The notes: generated by a model from the letters alone, not told the origin. Positions 17,712 through 26,680 are shown, numbered from the stretch's first letter. The stretch: DNA of 64,000 nucleotides from Levilactobacillus humaensis (GCF_024345185.1 NZ_BROB01000002.1:60065-124064), one strand, 5' to 3'. Made by a program: numbers and translations.

Positions 17712-18641
17712 CTAATCCGCCTCCTTTGTGGCTAAGAAATCTAAAAGATCGGTGGTCTGTAACTGGCGGTTGCCATCAGGCGTCGCCACAACCACCGGTC
17801 CTTGACGCAGGTCCGCCGCTAGTTCATTTACCGTCGCCGTCGCATCAAGGGTCGGTGTGTCGCTCGTCGCCGTTCCATAACCAGCCAGCACGACATCAGA
17901 AACCGCATCTGGCCGGGCCGCAGTTTCCACTTGGAAAAAGCCACGAACGAAATCATTGGCCGGGTGCCGAATAATGTCTTCACCCGTCCCTACTTGTTGG
18001 ATGTGGCCGAGCCGCATCACCGCAATGTGTTGCCCTAAGCGCAAGGCTTCATGCATATCATGGGTCACAAAGACAAAAGTCATCTTGAGTTCTTGATGCA
18101 AGCGCAGAACCAGATCTTGAAGTTGTTTACGTGAAATGGGATCCAAGGCACTGAAGGGTTCATCCATCAGAACCACCTTGGGCTTAATCGCCAAGGCTCG
18201 AATAATCCCGACCCGTTGTTGCTCCCCACCGGAGAGTTCGCTGGGCATCCGTGTGGCGTATTGATCAGGATCCAAGTCGACCTGAGCCAACAACTCGCGC
18301 GCCCGTTCGATCCGCCGCTTACGGGGCCAGCCCAACGATTCGGCTTGAATGGCAATGTTATCTTGAATGTTTAAGTTCGGAAAAAGTGCAATGTTCTGTA
18401 AAACGTACCCCATTTGGCGTCGTAGTTGTTTTAAATCGTAATCAATCAAGCGGCGATCATCGAAGTAAATGTCGCCATCGGTGGGTTCAATCAACCGGTT
18501 TAACATCTTCAACGTCGTGGTCTTCCCACTCCCACTGGGACCGACCAACACAAAAAAGTCCCGGCTGGGAATTGTGAGGTTCAACCGATCCAGGGCTTGG
18601 TTGTGCGCATATTGCTTGGTAACATTTCTAAATTCTATCAT
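17712..18641 (-). CDS. osmoprotectant ABC transporter ATP-binding protein
   Basis: 309 residues. Walker A VGPSGSGKTTTL, signature LSGGEQQRVGIIRA and Walker B VVLMDEPFSALDP are intact. The C-terminal part (about 235-309) is a divergent tail rather than two clear CBS domains as in OpuCA. The ATG at 18641 is preferred because GGAGG lies 5 nt upstream. First gene of the osmolyte uptake operon with the fused permease-binding protein. Confidence 0.93.
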   Translation of the reverse strand: MIEFRNVTKQYAHNQALDRLNLTIPSRDFFVLVGPSGSGKTTTLKMLNRLIEPTDGDIYFDDRRLIDYDLKQLRRQMGYVLQNIALFPNLNIQDNIAIQAESLGWPRKRRIERARELLAQVDLDPDQYATRMPSELSGGEQQRVGIIRALAIKPKVVLMDEPFSALDPISRKQLQDLVLRLHQELKMTFVFVTHDMHEALRLGQHIAVMRLGHIQQVGTGEDIIRHPANDFVRGFFQVETAARPDAVSDVVLAGYGTATSDTPTLDATATVNELAADLRQGPVVVATPDGNRQLQTTDLLDFLATKEAD

Positions 18642-18693
18642 GTCAGCCTCCATACCCTACTCGTGTGCGGCCCAATTCGACGGGCAACACCAC

Positions 18694-18735
18694 TATCAGT
18701 GCGGACGCGATAATCTTCCGCTGTCCGCACTGATA
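18694..18735 (-). promoter_or_regulatory. leader hairpin upstream of the osmolyte importer
   Basis: TATCAGTGCGGAC (18694-18706) and GTCCGCACTGATA (18723-18735) are a perfect 13-bp inverted repeat with a 16-nt loop, between a -10-like TATAAT (minus, 18756-18751) and the first gene. It could be an RNA hairpin in the 5'UTR or an operator. No T-run follows. Confidence 0.55.
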
Positions 18736-18897
18736 TATCTATAACTCCTAATTATACTAACCTTTACCCAAATACCTAAGAAAGTGGCTTACAAGTTAGA
18801 TAAGCAATGGTCTCTACTTTACAGTCTTTAAACGCGACTGTTAAGATGAAAAGTAAAGCCTTTTGCCCCAAAATACTTATAAAGTAAGGTGTTTCAG

Positions 18898-19317
18898 TTG
18901 CGCGATCAAACAGACCTAAATATTCTAAAGGAACTCACTAAAAATTGTCGAATCAAGGCCAACCATCTCGCGGAGCGGGTCCATCTCACCGCCCCCGCCG
19001 TGGCTGCGCGGATCGCCCGCCTCGAAGATGCCGGCGTGATTAAGCGCTACACCATTGAGGTCGATACCGAAAAATTAGGTTTTGATCGCCAGGTCTTCAT
19101 TCAGGCAGCCGTCAAGAACGCCACTCAGCGCGCGGGTTACGACGCCCTCATTCACCAGTACCGTAATGCCATTCGCCATCATTATCGAGTCACGGGAGAA
19201 AGGCCCTACCTCATTGAGGGGGCCTTTCACACGCGAGCAGAGCTCAACGAGTTTCTTTTGGCGTTGGGACAGGTTGCGACCTATACCGTCACCGATGTCA
19301 TTGACGAATTAATCTAA
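18898..19317 (+). CDS. Lrp/AsnC-family transcriptional regulator
   Basis: About 139 residues: an N-terminal winged helix (LNILKELTKNCRIKANHLAE through ARIARLEDAGVIKRYTIEVD) and a C-terminal RAM/AsnC ligand-binding domain. The TTG at 18898 is chosen as start because TAAGG lies 8 nt upstream; a GTG at 18889 overlaps that ribosome site. It is divergent from the osmolyte operon, and its 3' end overlaps by 4 bp the stop of the convergent oxidoreductase gene. The target genes are not known. Confidence 0.87.
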   Translation: MRDQTDLNILKELTKNCRIKANHLAERVHLTAPAVAARIARLEDAGVIKRYTIEVDTEKLGFDRQVFIQAAVKNATQRAGYDALIHQYRNAIRHHYRVTGERPYLIEGAFHTRAELNEFLLALGQVATYTVTDVIDELI

Positions 19318-20261
19318 TCATTATCAATAATCACTTGGCCGAGTTCACGGCTCGCCATCACGTAGTCGTGGGCTTCACGAATATCCGCAAGCTTGAAGAC
19401 CTTGGCAATCGGGATCTCCAGGTGATTCTCGTTAATGAGATCGAACATCTCATCCACCAAATCCTGGCGAACCACCGTGGAATCAAAGAACGTTAAGTAC
19501 TTATCGCCCAGGACAAATGGTGAAAATTCCTTAGCGACCCATTCGCCAGCTAGCAGACCAATCACACAGACCGTCCCTCCTTGATTCAAGTGGGCAATCG
19601 AATCATCCATCGTGACCGATCCCACCAAATCAATGATCCCGTCGTATTTTTCTTCGGTGACCAGCTGGTTATCCGTATCTAAAATTGCGGCATCTGCCCC
19701 ATTTTGAACCACGGCATCCAGCATCTGAGACCGCCGGGTCGTGGCCGTTACCGTCAGACCCATGGCTTTGGCGAGTTGGGTTGCGGCTAAGCCAACCGCT
19801 GTGGTCCCACCACGAACTAGCAACGACTGTCCAGCCTGTAACCGCAGGGACTTCAGCGCCCCGATCGCCGTATAGAAGTTTTCAGGATATTGCGCCAGCT
19901 TGACCCAATCCGTTCCCGGATGGTTGACCGTAAATAGGTTAGAATCGTCGACTAAGGCGTATTCCTGGTAACTGCCGTCAACTTCACGGCCAAAGCCACC
20001 CATCATCGTCATGACCTTCTGACCGGCCTTAAATGGTCCCTCAGCTGAAGCCTCGTGGATTTCACCCACGGCTTCGACACCAATGACCCGAGGGAACTTA
20101 ACGGATGGTGATCCACCCGCACGCGTCAACACTTCGTAACGGTGCACGCCAAAAGCATGAATCCGCATCACCGATTGGTGAGCCGTGGCCTTCTGAATTG
20201 GCCGTTCCACCAAATTCATCACACTGGCATCTCCTGGATGATCGATAACAACTGCTCGCAT
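19314..20261 (-). CDS. zinc-free MDR oxidoreductase under a MerR-type promoter
   Basis: 315-residue quinone-reductase-like enzyme with the Rossmann motif LLVRGGTTAVGLAATQLA and a GroES-like N-domain. It resembles the enzyme at 15225-16175. It is divergent from a MerR regulator, and its promoter has the 19-bp spacer that MerR proteins remodel, so it is likely induced by an electrophile or aldehyde sensed by that regulator (inference). The substrate is unknown. Confidence 0.88.
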   Translation of the reverse strand: MRAVVIDHPGDASVMNLVERPIQKATAHQSVMRIHAFGVHRYEVLTRAGGSPSVKFPRVIGVEAVGEIHEASAEGPFKAGQKVMTMMGGFGREVDGSYQEYALVDDSNLFTVNHPGTDWVKLAQYPENFYTAIGALKSLRLQAGQSLLVRGGTTAVGLAATQLAKAMGLTVTATTRRSQMLDAVVQNGADAAILDTDNQLVTEEKYDGIIDLVGSVTMDDSIAHLNQGGTVCVIGLLAGEWVAKEFSPFVLGDKYLTFFDSTVVRQDLVDEMFDLINENHLEIPIAKVFKLADIREAHDYVMASRELGQVIIDND

Positions 20262-20309
20262 AATTTAAGTCCCCATTTCTATCGTTTTAGTTGCTCATTT
20301 ACTGACCCT

Positions 20310-20340
20310 AGTGTAAGGTGTACCGTAACGTCACAGTCAA
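20310..20340 (-). promoter_or_regulatory. MerR-type promoter with 19-bp spacer
   Basis: Read on the minus strand: -35 TTGACT (20340-20335), 19-bp spacer with the dyad-rich GTGACGTTACGGTACACC, -10 TACACT (20315-20310). Over-long spacers are the signature of MerR activation. The promoter drives the oxidoreductase and lies between it and the merR gene. Confidence 0.65.
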
Positions 20341-20361
20341 GCTTTTATTTAGGAGATGCCC

Positions 20362-21171
20362 ATGTTAGCTATTCAAAAATTTGCCACGCTCGCCGGCACC
20401 ACGCGACGAACCCTCATTTTCTACGATGAAAAGAATCTCTTCAAGCCCAAGCGTGTAGCTGAAAACGGCTACCGCTACTACGATTACGATCAGCTCTACG
20501 ACCTCACCTTTATTCTCGAGCTACGACACCTCGGCCTCTCGATTTCGGAGATCAAAGCCCTCACCCAGAACGCCGATCCCAGCTCGTTAAACGACAACCT
20601 CCAACACGTGCTCGGCAAGATTAACGCCCAGCTTGACAATCTCGCCGTCCTCAAGAGCACGCTGAATACCCGGTTTAATCAGCCCATAGCGACTGCAACC
20701 CCCGTCAAGAATCAACCTGCGATCACCACGGTTACCGAGACCACCACATTTTGTCGGTCCCGGCAGTCGGTTGCTTGTACCGAAGAGGAGATTGCCGAGA
20801 TTTACGCCGAATTCTATGCCAATTTGGGTAAACTCAAATTGGTTAATAAAGAAGACTCTGGCTTTCTGACGCGCCTACCTGGAAGTAACGCCAACCTGTA
20901 CCCCACCGCTTCCTTCTGCATTCTCAAGAAGGTCACAGCGGGTACCGATACCGACGTCCTGCCACAGCTCACCAAGCCCACTGGCGACTACGTGACGATC
21001 ACCACCACGAATGACACGAAAAACATCTGCATTGGCCTGCGCCAACTGGCCGACTACATTGCCCAAAACCAGCTCCACGTAGGCGATCAGCTCTGGCAGA
21101 TGAACCTCGATGAGACCTTCACCAGCAAAGGGGCCTCTCAGCTGGTCAACCTGCAGTATCAACTGCAATAA
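20362..21171 (+). CDS. MerR-family transcriptional regulator
   Basis: 269 residues. The N-terminal HTH and wing (IQKFATLAGTTRRTLIFYDE, followed by NGYRYYDYDQLYDL) is followed by a dimerising coiled coil (about 85-115) and a C-terminal effector-binding-like domain of about 140 residues. The ATG at 20362 has AGGAG 6 nt upstream. Divergent neighbour and promoter geometry point to the oxidoreductase as its target. The C-terminal domain probably binds a hydrophobic ligand; this is inference from domain length. Confidence 0.9.
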   Translation: MLAIQKFATLAGTTRRTLIFYDEKNLFKPKRVAENGYRYYDYDQLYDLTFILELRHLGLSISEIKALTQNADPSSLNDNLQHVLGKINAQLDNLAVLKSTLNTRFNQPIATATPVKNQPAITTVTETTTFCRSRQSVACTEEEIAEIYAEFYANLGKLKLVNKEDSGFLTRLPGSNANLYPTASFCILKKVTAGTDTDVLPQLTKPTGDYVTITTTNDTKNICIGLRQLADYIAQNQLHVGDQLWQMNLDETFTSKGASQLVNLQYQLQ

Positions 21172-21347
21172 TTGAAAACTTTACTTATCGACTCCGGTTT
21201 TTGCCGCGAGCCGTTTTTTTCTAGCCAAGATTGCGCGATGGCCCCCAGGATTCTTGATTCCGCTTGCAAAAAGTGCTGTAATCAAGTTAGTGAATACCCG
21301 TCACTTCGAAGATGCGGGTGGCTAGACTTAAAATGAGGTGGAAGAAC

Positions 21348-22583
21348 ATGGATGAAGTTGTTCAAGCACTGAGCGATATTGTTAAAATGAATACCGTTAA
21401 CGGTGACGAAAAAAAGGTTGCGGACTATATCGCAGCCCTATTAGCCAAACATGACATTGACAGTAAAACAGTTGAGTATGCTCCCGGCCGAGTAAGCCTG
21501 GTCGCTGAAATTGGGGACGGTAACGGCCCCGTTGTCGGGTTCGATGGCCATGCCGACGTCGTTGCCTTAGGTGACGCCGCTAAGTGGAAGGTTGATGCCC
21601 TCTCCGCCACGATTCAAAATAATCTGATGATTGGGCGAGGAACCTCTGACATGAAGTCCGGCCTGATCGCTGGTTTCTGGGCCATGATTCATTTACATGA
21701 TCAACACGTCCCACTTCACGGGACGCTGCGTTTCATGGCCACGGTTGGTGAGGAATACGGTCAATACGGCGCCAAGCAACTTGGTGAAGCGGGCTATGCA
21801 AAGGACCTCGACACCTTAATCGTCGGGGAACCTAGTGGGGCAGCTAAACAACTCCTAATGCAAAAGCAGATTCAATACATGCTGCAGATCGACCAGGCCA
21901 GTGCGCAACAGCTATCCGACGCCAACCAAACTAGTGAACAACACTTTATCGAATTGGCGCACAAGGGGTCGCTGACCTATACCGTTCACTCCAAAGGGGT
22001 TGCGGCTCACAGTTCCATGCCTGAAATCGGGAAAAACGCGATTACCCCACTGATGGCCTTCTATCAGAAGGAAGAAGCCTACTTTGATTCTATCAAGGAT
22101 TACCGCAACCCGGTTCTCGGACCTGTAACGCCGGTTGTAACGATGGTCAAGGGTGGGGAACAAATTAACACCGTGCCTGCCAGTGCTGACCTCTCCGTTA
22201 AGATCCGGACAATTCCGGAATTGCCAAACGCTGACATCACGGTCGCTATCAAGAAAATCATTGCGGACCTGAATGAACAAGGGGCAGACCTGTCGCTCGA
22301 CATTCTGAGTGACTTACGGCCAATGCACACGATGGAAGACACCGAGCTCGTTCAAGCAGCTAAGGAAATTGGGGAAAACGCACTCGATCAGAAACTGCCA
22401 TTGATTGGGGTTCCCGGTGGTACCGATGCTTCTTCCTTCCTGGCCTTCAATCCGGACATTGATGTCATCGTCTTTGGCCCCGGAAACATCACGGCTCATC
22501 AAGTGAACGAATACGTTGATCTCGACATGTATCACCGGTTTATCACTATCTATGAGAAACTGATTAGCCGGTTGTTGAAGTAG
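21348..22583 (+). CDS. M20-family peptidase/deacylase (ArgE/DapE group)
   Basis: Zinc amidohydrolase of 411 residues that removes succinyl or acetyl groups, or cleaves dipeptides. Metal-binding motifs GFDGHADVV and RGTSDMKSG and the catalytic TVGEEYG are present, with a final GGTDASSF and ITAHQVNEY. It matches DapE-like succinyl-diaminopimelate desuccinylase annotations in lactobacilli. The ATG at 21348 follows GAGGTGG. It is a single gene followed by RptA copy 2 and a terminator. Confidence 0.88.
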   Translation: MDEVVQALSDIVKMNTVNGDEKKVADYIAALLAKHDIDSKTVEYAPGRVSLVAEIGDGNGPVVGFDGHADVVALGDAAKWKVDALSATIQNNLMIGRGTSDMKSGLIAGFWAMIHLHDQHVPLHGTLRFMATVGEEYGQYGAKQLGEAGYAKDLDTLIVGEPSGAAKQLLMQKQIQYMLQIDQASAQQLSDANQTSEQHFIELAHKGSLTYTVHSKGVAAHSSMPEIGKNAITPLMAFYQKEEAYFDSIKDYRNPVLGPVTPVVTMVKGGEQINTVPASADLSVKIRTIPELPNADITVAIKKIIADLNEQGADLSLDILSDLRPMHTMEDTELVQAAKEIGENALDQKLPLIGVPGGTDASSFLAFNPDIDVIVFGPGNITAHQVNEYVDLDMYHRFITIYEKLISRLLK

Positions 22584-22611
22584 GAATCGTTTTTGAAATA
22601 GGAAGAGCTAG

Positions 22612-22804
22612 AAGGCCGCCTGCGGCTGCCAGGGATTACGCCTGCTGTGGGGACGCTTCAGCCCCTTGGGCTTCTCGCTCGACTTTAAGCCCCGCCAGGA
22701 GCGCGGGTCTTAAAGATCGCCCGTGGTGTAAGGCCGAGAAAATCACTCGGTCTAACACCACCGCCACGGCCGGCTCCATCCCTGGCCTCCTCCGGCTACG
22801 ATCG
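22612..22804 (+). repeat. RptA copy 2: 193-nt structured 3'UTR repeat
   Basis: Same boundaries and length as copy 1. Outer helix GCCAGGGAT/ATCCCTGGC (9 bp, perfect), inner arm CTTTAAG/CTTAAAG and arm GTGGTGT/ACACCAC with CCGAG/CTCGG. It begins 28 nt after the M20 peptidase stop and lies before the terminator at 22899-22939. Confidence 0.87.
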
Positions 22805-22898
22805 GTTATTCAAGTTAACCGTAGTTGGCGTTTATTCTCAATTGGTCCATTTCAATGACTTTAGATTGACAGTTAGTTCTAAAAAATCTCAAATTTTC

Positions 22899-22939
22899 TA
22901 ATAGGGTCCCACTCAAATTGAGTGGTGTCCCTATTTTTT
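22899..22939 (+). terminator. intrinsic terminator for the M20 peptidase transcript
   Basis: AATAGGGTCCCACTCAA / TTGAGTGGTGTCCCTATT followed by TTTT. RptA copy 2 therefore lies inside the transcript. Confidence 0.88.
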
Positions 22940-22941
22940 CG

Positions 22942-22985
22942 TAAAAAAGTGGCGCCAAGACTCTCGTCTCGACGCCACTTCAGCT
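22942..22985 (-). terminator. intrinsic terminator (minus) ending the WxL operon transcript
   Basis: AAGTGGCG and CGCCACTT arms with TTTTTT on the minus strand. It lies beyond the RptB array that follows the WxL operon. Confidence 0.82.
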
Positions 22986-23049
22986 ATCGGATCCCGGCAA
23001 CTCCGCGGCATATTGCGGAGAAACCGTCTGTTGGTAGGATGTTTAGCTA

Positions 23050-23478
23050 CGACTATGACTAGCCGCATTCCTTTCTGGGTGCTTCCGGTATCGCTTGGGT
23101 GAGCGACACCTTCCACATTACCCCAGATCAGTACCGCCTTGGTTGGGGCCAAGCTGGCACTGATCTGGGGTAATGCTTCATGAGATCGGCTCTCGCCAGG
23201 TGATCCCGATACTGGCGACTTTGGAAACGTGTTCGCTCGGGCTGCCCCCTCCGCTTAGCCCCAATCAGCACCCGTTCGGCTTCGCCAAACCGGCACTGAT
23301 CGACGCTAATGCTTCATGGGATCGGCTCTCGCCAGGTGATCCCGATACTGGCGACCTCGGAAACGTGTGCCCCAAGGCAGGTCCCTGCGCTTAACCCCAC
23401 TAGGCACCCGTTTGGCTTTGCCAAACCGGCACCTAGTGACGTTAATGCTCAGGACCTAATCGCCTTGGGTCACACTCT
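23050..23478 (-). repeat. RptB array: three head-to-tail units behind the WxL operon
   Basis: Three RptB-like units in series. A 17-bp perfect inverted repeat (23116-23132 with 23159-23175) forms the first apical stem. A segment of about 57 nt around GCTCTCGCCAGGTGATCCCG at 23174-23231 is repeated at 23310-23366. The unit nearest the gene is complete: GTGTGCCCCAAGGC pairs with GCCTTGGGTCACAC, and AGGTCC with GGACCT. Both are sequence changes that keep pairing relative to other copies. Its CACACTCTA end contains the WxL-lectin stop codon. Confidence 0.75.
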
Positions 23479-25636
23479 ATCCTGGTGTATCCGCCAGCGT
23501 CCAGGTAATCCTGCCACCGTAGCTACCGACCGCTGAATCAGCTTCGACCTGTAACAACACACCGGTCTTCTTGGTCCAGTCTTCGTGGACGGCGTACTTG
23601 CCTTCCTTATCCGCCTCACTCGTCGTATGCCGCACGACCGGGGTCGGTCGCTCGCGAATATCTGTGGTTCGACCGTCGGCATGAACGTAGATTGGACCAC
23701 CCATTAAGGGAACACCGGTCCGCGATCGGAAACGTTCCGCGTGAACCATTAGTGTCCACTGCGAGTCATTCCCTCGAGTATCCTGTACGACAACCTGCCA
23801 ATTGCCACTTCGCTGGACCACCTGGTCCCGACCCGTGAGTCGACTGGCCTGGAACTGTTCTCTCGGGGAAATGAAATCAAATTTCAAGGTTCCTTGCACC
23901 TTGATCTTCACGGTTACCGTATTAGAGGATTCCCCTTTTGCGGTAGTCGCCGTCACCTTCAGGACATTGTCCCCAGCTCGTAACTTATCTGCCGTGATCG
24001 GAAAGTTAAACGTACCGTCTTTTTCCGGCGTTAACGTCGTCAACAACTGTCGATTTAACATGGCCCGAACTTTAACAATGGGTTGTGCTGACGCACTCGT
24101 GCTCACAGCCACCTTACCAAAAACCTGCGTATCCGTGTGTGGTTCCACCGTCAACGCATGGGAACTCGTCACATCGAGGTTCAAATCGACGTTTGGGTTG
24201 ATACTGAACTCTGGGGTCTGCGCCGAACCGACAAAGGCATTCGACGTCACCATGCTGGTCCGGCTCGCCACCTTAGTGGTCCGATTGACAGCCCCCACCT
24301 TACCCCGTAATTGAATGGTTGCGGCGGGCGTATTCTCGTCCAATTCCCAGTCAAAGATTGCCTTTAACTGGCCGTTCTTGATGGCGGTTGCGTCAATCAT
24401 CTGAGTCCATTCCTTTTCCTTCCCGAAATACCGAATCTCGACCTTATCAAACGCGATCTTCTCCGGTAGGTTCAGAAGCGTCGTAATACTGGACCAGGTC
24501 TGCCGTCCATTCCGATAGGTCAGCTGGTAATCCAGTTGGACACGGTCACCAGAAACGACTTCACCACCTTCAGGAACGACCCGGTTACGCGTCAGATCCG
24601 TCAGCTTGGCCTTAGCTTGCGCGTCGACCAATCCCGGGGCATTTTCAAACACGATCAGGTTGTTTTCCCAACGTTTCCCGGTGGTCCCGGTGATACCCCA
24701 CCGCGCAAAGCCCGTATGATTCGGATCAATCTTCTGAACATCCACCCGAACTTTACGACTCATCCCCGGAAGCGGTTCGCCCGTCTGCGGATTTTCATCG
24801 TCAAAGACATAGGCCATCGTCTGATCCGCCGCATTCCAACGGAGCGTCACGTGATGCCACTGACCGTTCGACAGAAATCCTGGCTTAGCGCCATTGGCGA
24901 TGAGGCCCTTGTGTCCAATGGCATAGTAATAATTCTTCTGGGTGAAAATCCAGCCCCAGCCACCCGTATCAATGTACTGGTAGTAGGTATCTGGGTCACC
25001 CGGATAATTCGAGGCCAAATGTTCCTTGGGGAAACTTGCATCAAACGAATTGGCCTTGCCGGCGGCATGTTGACCCGTCAGGCCGTTATAGTTGGTATCA
25101 AATTCTAACGCCCAACTATTCTGAATCGCCGTCTTAGCCAGATCCTGTGGATTCTTCCGTCGAGCTTCCGTATCGACACCCCAGACCCCCAGGGTTTCGC
25201 CAACGATGCCACCGCGCCCAAAGTTTGGTGCGGCCCCGCCATCCTTAGGATCGTTTTGCAAGACGAAGGCCATGCCTTCACCCGCCTCGGCCCCCCGGTT
25301 ACCCAGGTAGGCCCAGAATGAAACGGTCTCGTCTTTTGTCAAATCAAAGTAATTCCCATTTGTCGACCAAATGGCCCCGAACTTTCCGGGGCCATTGGTG
25401 ATAACTGCCGCCTGCGTATTTGGCGCGGCCGGATTCGTTGTCTCAACTACAGTAGCAGAGCTCTTGCTAGCGGAGCCTACCTTGAGGATAGGCATGGTCT
25501 TGTTCAGAAGAATTCCCTGAGGCGCTGTCTTCAACGCCTGGTTATAGTCACTGTCGGCATGGGCATTAAGCCTAGTACCGAGACTGACCGCTAGTAGAAT
25601 CAAGCCGGCGCTCAACCACTGTTTGAGCAAACTCAT
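23477..25636 (-). CDS. large WxL-domain surface protein with lectin-like N-terminal domain
   Basis: Secreted cell-wall-associated protein of 719 residues. A signal peptide (about 1-27, ending HADS) is followed by an L-type lectin/concanavalin-like domain (about 55-330) with an acidic metal-binding-like stretch near WALEFDTNYNG, then Ig-like/DUF11-type beta domains (about 350-590), and a C-terminal WxL domain (about 600-719) with the two motifs SQWTLMVHAERF and ITWTLADTPG. WxL domains attach non-covalently to peptidoglycan. It is the last of three genes with DUF916 and a small WxL protein, a known cluster type in lactobacilli linked to surface binding. The bound sugar is unknown. Confidence 0.9.
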   Translation of the reverse strand: MSLLKQWLSAGLILLAVSLGTRLNAHADSDYNQALKTAPQGILLNKTMPILKVGSASKSSATVVETTNPAAPNTQAAVITNGPGKFGAIWSTNGNYFDLTKDETVSFWAYLGNRGAEAGEGMAFVLQNDPKDGGAAPNFGRGGIVGETLGVWGVDTEARRKNPQDLAKTAIQNSWALEFDTNYNGLTGQHAAGKANSFDASFPKEHLASNYPGDPDTYYQYIDTGGWGWIFTQKNYYYAIGHKGLIANGAKPGFLSNGQWHHVTLRWNAADQTMAYVFDDENPQTGEPLPGMSRKVRVDVQKIDPNHTGFARWGITGTTGKRWENNLIVFENAPGLVDAQAKAKLTDLTRNRVVPEGGEVVSGDRVQLDYQLTYRNGRQTWSSITTLLNLPEKIAFDKVEIRYFGKEKEWTQMIDATAIKNGQLKAIFDWELDENTPAATIQLRGKVGAVNRTTKVASRTSMVTSNAFVGSAQTPEFSINPNVDLNLDVTSSHALTVEPHTDTQVFGKVAVSTSASAQPIVKVRAMLNRQLLTTLTPEKDGTFNFPITADKLRAGDNVLKVTATTAKGESSNTVTVKIKVQGTLKFDFISPREQFQASRLTGRDQVVQRSGNWQVVVQDTRGNDSQWTLMVHAERFRSRTGVPLMGGPIYVHADGRTTDIRERPTPVVRHTTSEADKEGKYAVHEDWTKKTGVLLQVEADSAVGSYGGRITWTLADTPG

Positions 25637-25642
25637 CTCTCC

Positions 25643-26680
25643 TTATTTTGCGTGACGTGGGTGCCGGTTACGATACATGAGGTAGCCAATGATGGCTAAG
25701 AGACTAGCAATAAGAAGTGCCAGGGCGAGGTACAACCAGTAATTTGGCTGTGGGGCCGGGGTAATCGCGTGACGATTGAGTCGCTTGATAACCGGGGCGC
25801 TGATGGTAAAGTTGCGCACGAATTGCCACTGCTGACCCTTGGCGTTAGCCGTCAGGTACAGCGTGTACTGTCCTGGTTTCAAGCTCTCGTTACCCCACGG
25901 AATCCCAAAGTTAAAGTTACTGTTGGGGGCCATCCCCATCTTGGTTTGCTTCTGTTGAATCAAGGTTTGCGTCTGTCCCGCTTGGGTGACGCGGGCGTTG
26001 ACCGTTAAGCCTTGTAAAATCCCTGGTTGGTCGTTCTGCAAGTTCGCTGTCACGAAATTCCGGGCATTGATTTGCGAGGCGCCAACCTGTTTTAACTTCA
26101 AATCAGGTTTAACGGTCGCGCCCTCTTGGAGGCTCAAACCGATGGCATAAGTGTAGGCATTGTTGATCATGATCTTTCCCGACGCCTTAGTCTGAACCGG
26201 ATTCAGCTGCTGGACGTACACACCGCCAAGAATGATGCCCCGTAGCTTCTGTGCCGGCATCGTGTAACTCAGGGTGACGCGCTTCTGGCTATTGGCCGGA
26301 ACCGTGACCTTCTGAGTCAGATCGTGGGCAAAGATGTCCGCGATCCCAACCTTTAGGGACGAATCTAATTTAGGGGACAACTGGCTATAGTCAATGACCC
26401 CATTTTGATTGGTAACCGCTTGGTTGGCACTAACCCGAAAGCGTTGTGATCGGTTACTCGTATTCTCGATCATAATGGCTAGTTTCTGTGATTCTTGTGG
26501 CTTAACCCGCAAATCGAAATACGAAATCTGACGGTTCTCCTGATTTGACGGGAGCACCGCGCGAACCGTGTAACCGACGTTATTCGTTGGGGCCTGGTCC
26601 GCTAACACCGGGGCAACTTGTGCCACCCCAAGTAATAGCGCCAGACTCATCATGACCATGATCTTCAATCCTCGTCTCAT
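25643..26680 (-). CDS. DUF916/DUF3324 WxL-binding membrane protein
   Basis: 345 residues, start chosen at ATG 26680 behind GGGGGAG. It has a signal peptide (about 1-26), a DUF916 domain (about 30-150, YTVRAVLPSNQENRQISYFD), a DUF3324 domain (about 155-300) and a C-terminal helix (YLALALLIASLLAIIGYLMY) with a basic tail. Family knowledge: these WxL-interacting proteins bind WxL proteins and peptidoglycan. It sits between the two WxL genes, 6 nt before the lectin gene. Confidence 0.92.
   Translation of the reverse strand: MRRGLKIMVMMSLALLLGVAQVAPVLADQAPTNNVGYTVRAVLPSNQENRQISYFDLRVKPQESQKLAIMIENTSNRSQRFRVSANQAVTNQNGVIDYSQLSPKLDSSLKVGIADIFAHDLTQKVTVPANSQKRVTLSYTMPAQKLRGIILGGVYVQQLNPVQTKASGKIMINNAYTYAIGLSLQEGATVKPDLKLKQVGASQINARNFVTANLQNDQPGILQGLTVNARVTQAGQTQTLIQQKQTKMGMAPNSNFNFGIPWGNESLKPGQYTLYLTANAKGQQWQFVRNFTISAPVIKRLNRHAITPAPQPNYWLYLALALLIASLLAIIGYLMYRNRHPRHAK

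Noticed and set aside
22612..22804. RptA as an IscB/TnpB-type omega RNA or IS605 end
   Set aside because: No nuclease or transposase gene or remnant was found beside any copy; it cannot be excluded without a model search.
22945..22985. Possible short inverted repeat of an insertion sequence
   Set aside because: It has a T-run on the minus strand and fits a terminator; no transposase is present.
23173..23536. Plus-strand ORFs across the RptB array with similar N-termini
   Set aside because: The similarity comes from the 57-nt repeat itself; there is no ribosome site or conserved protein.
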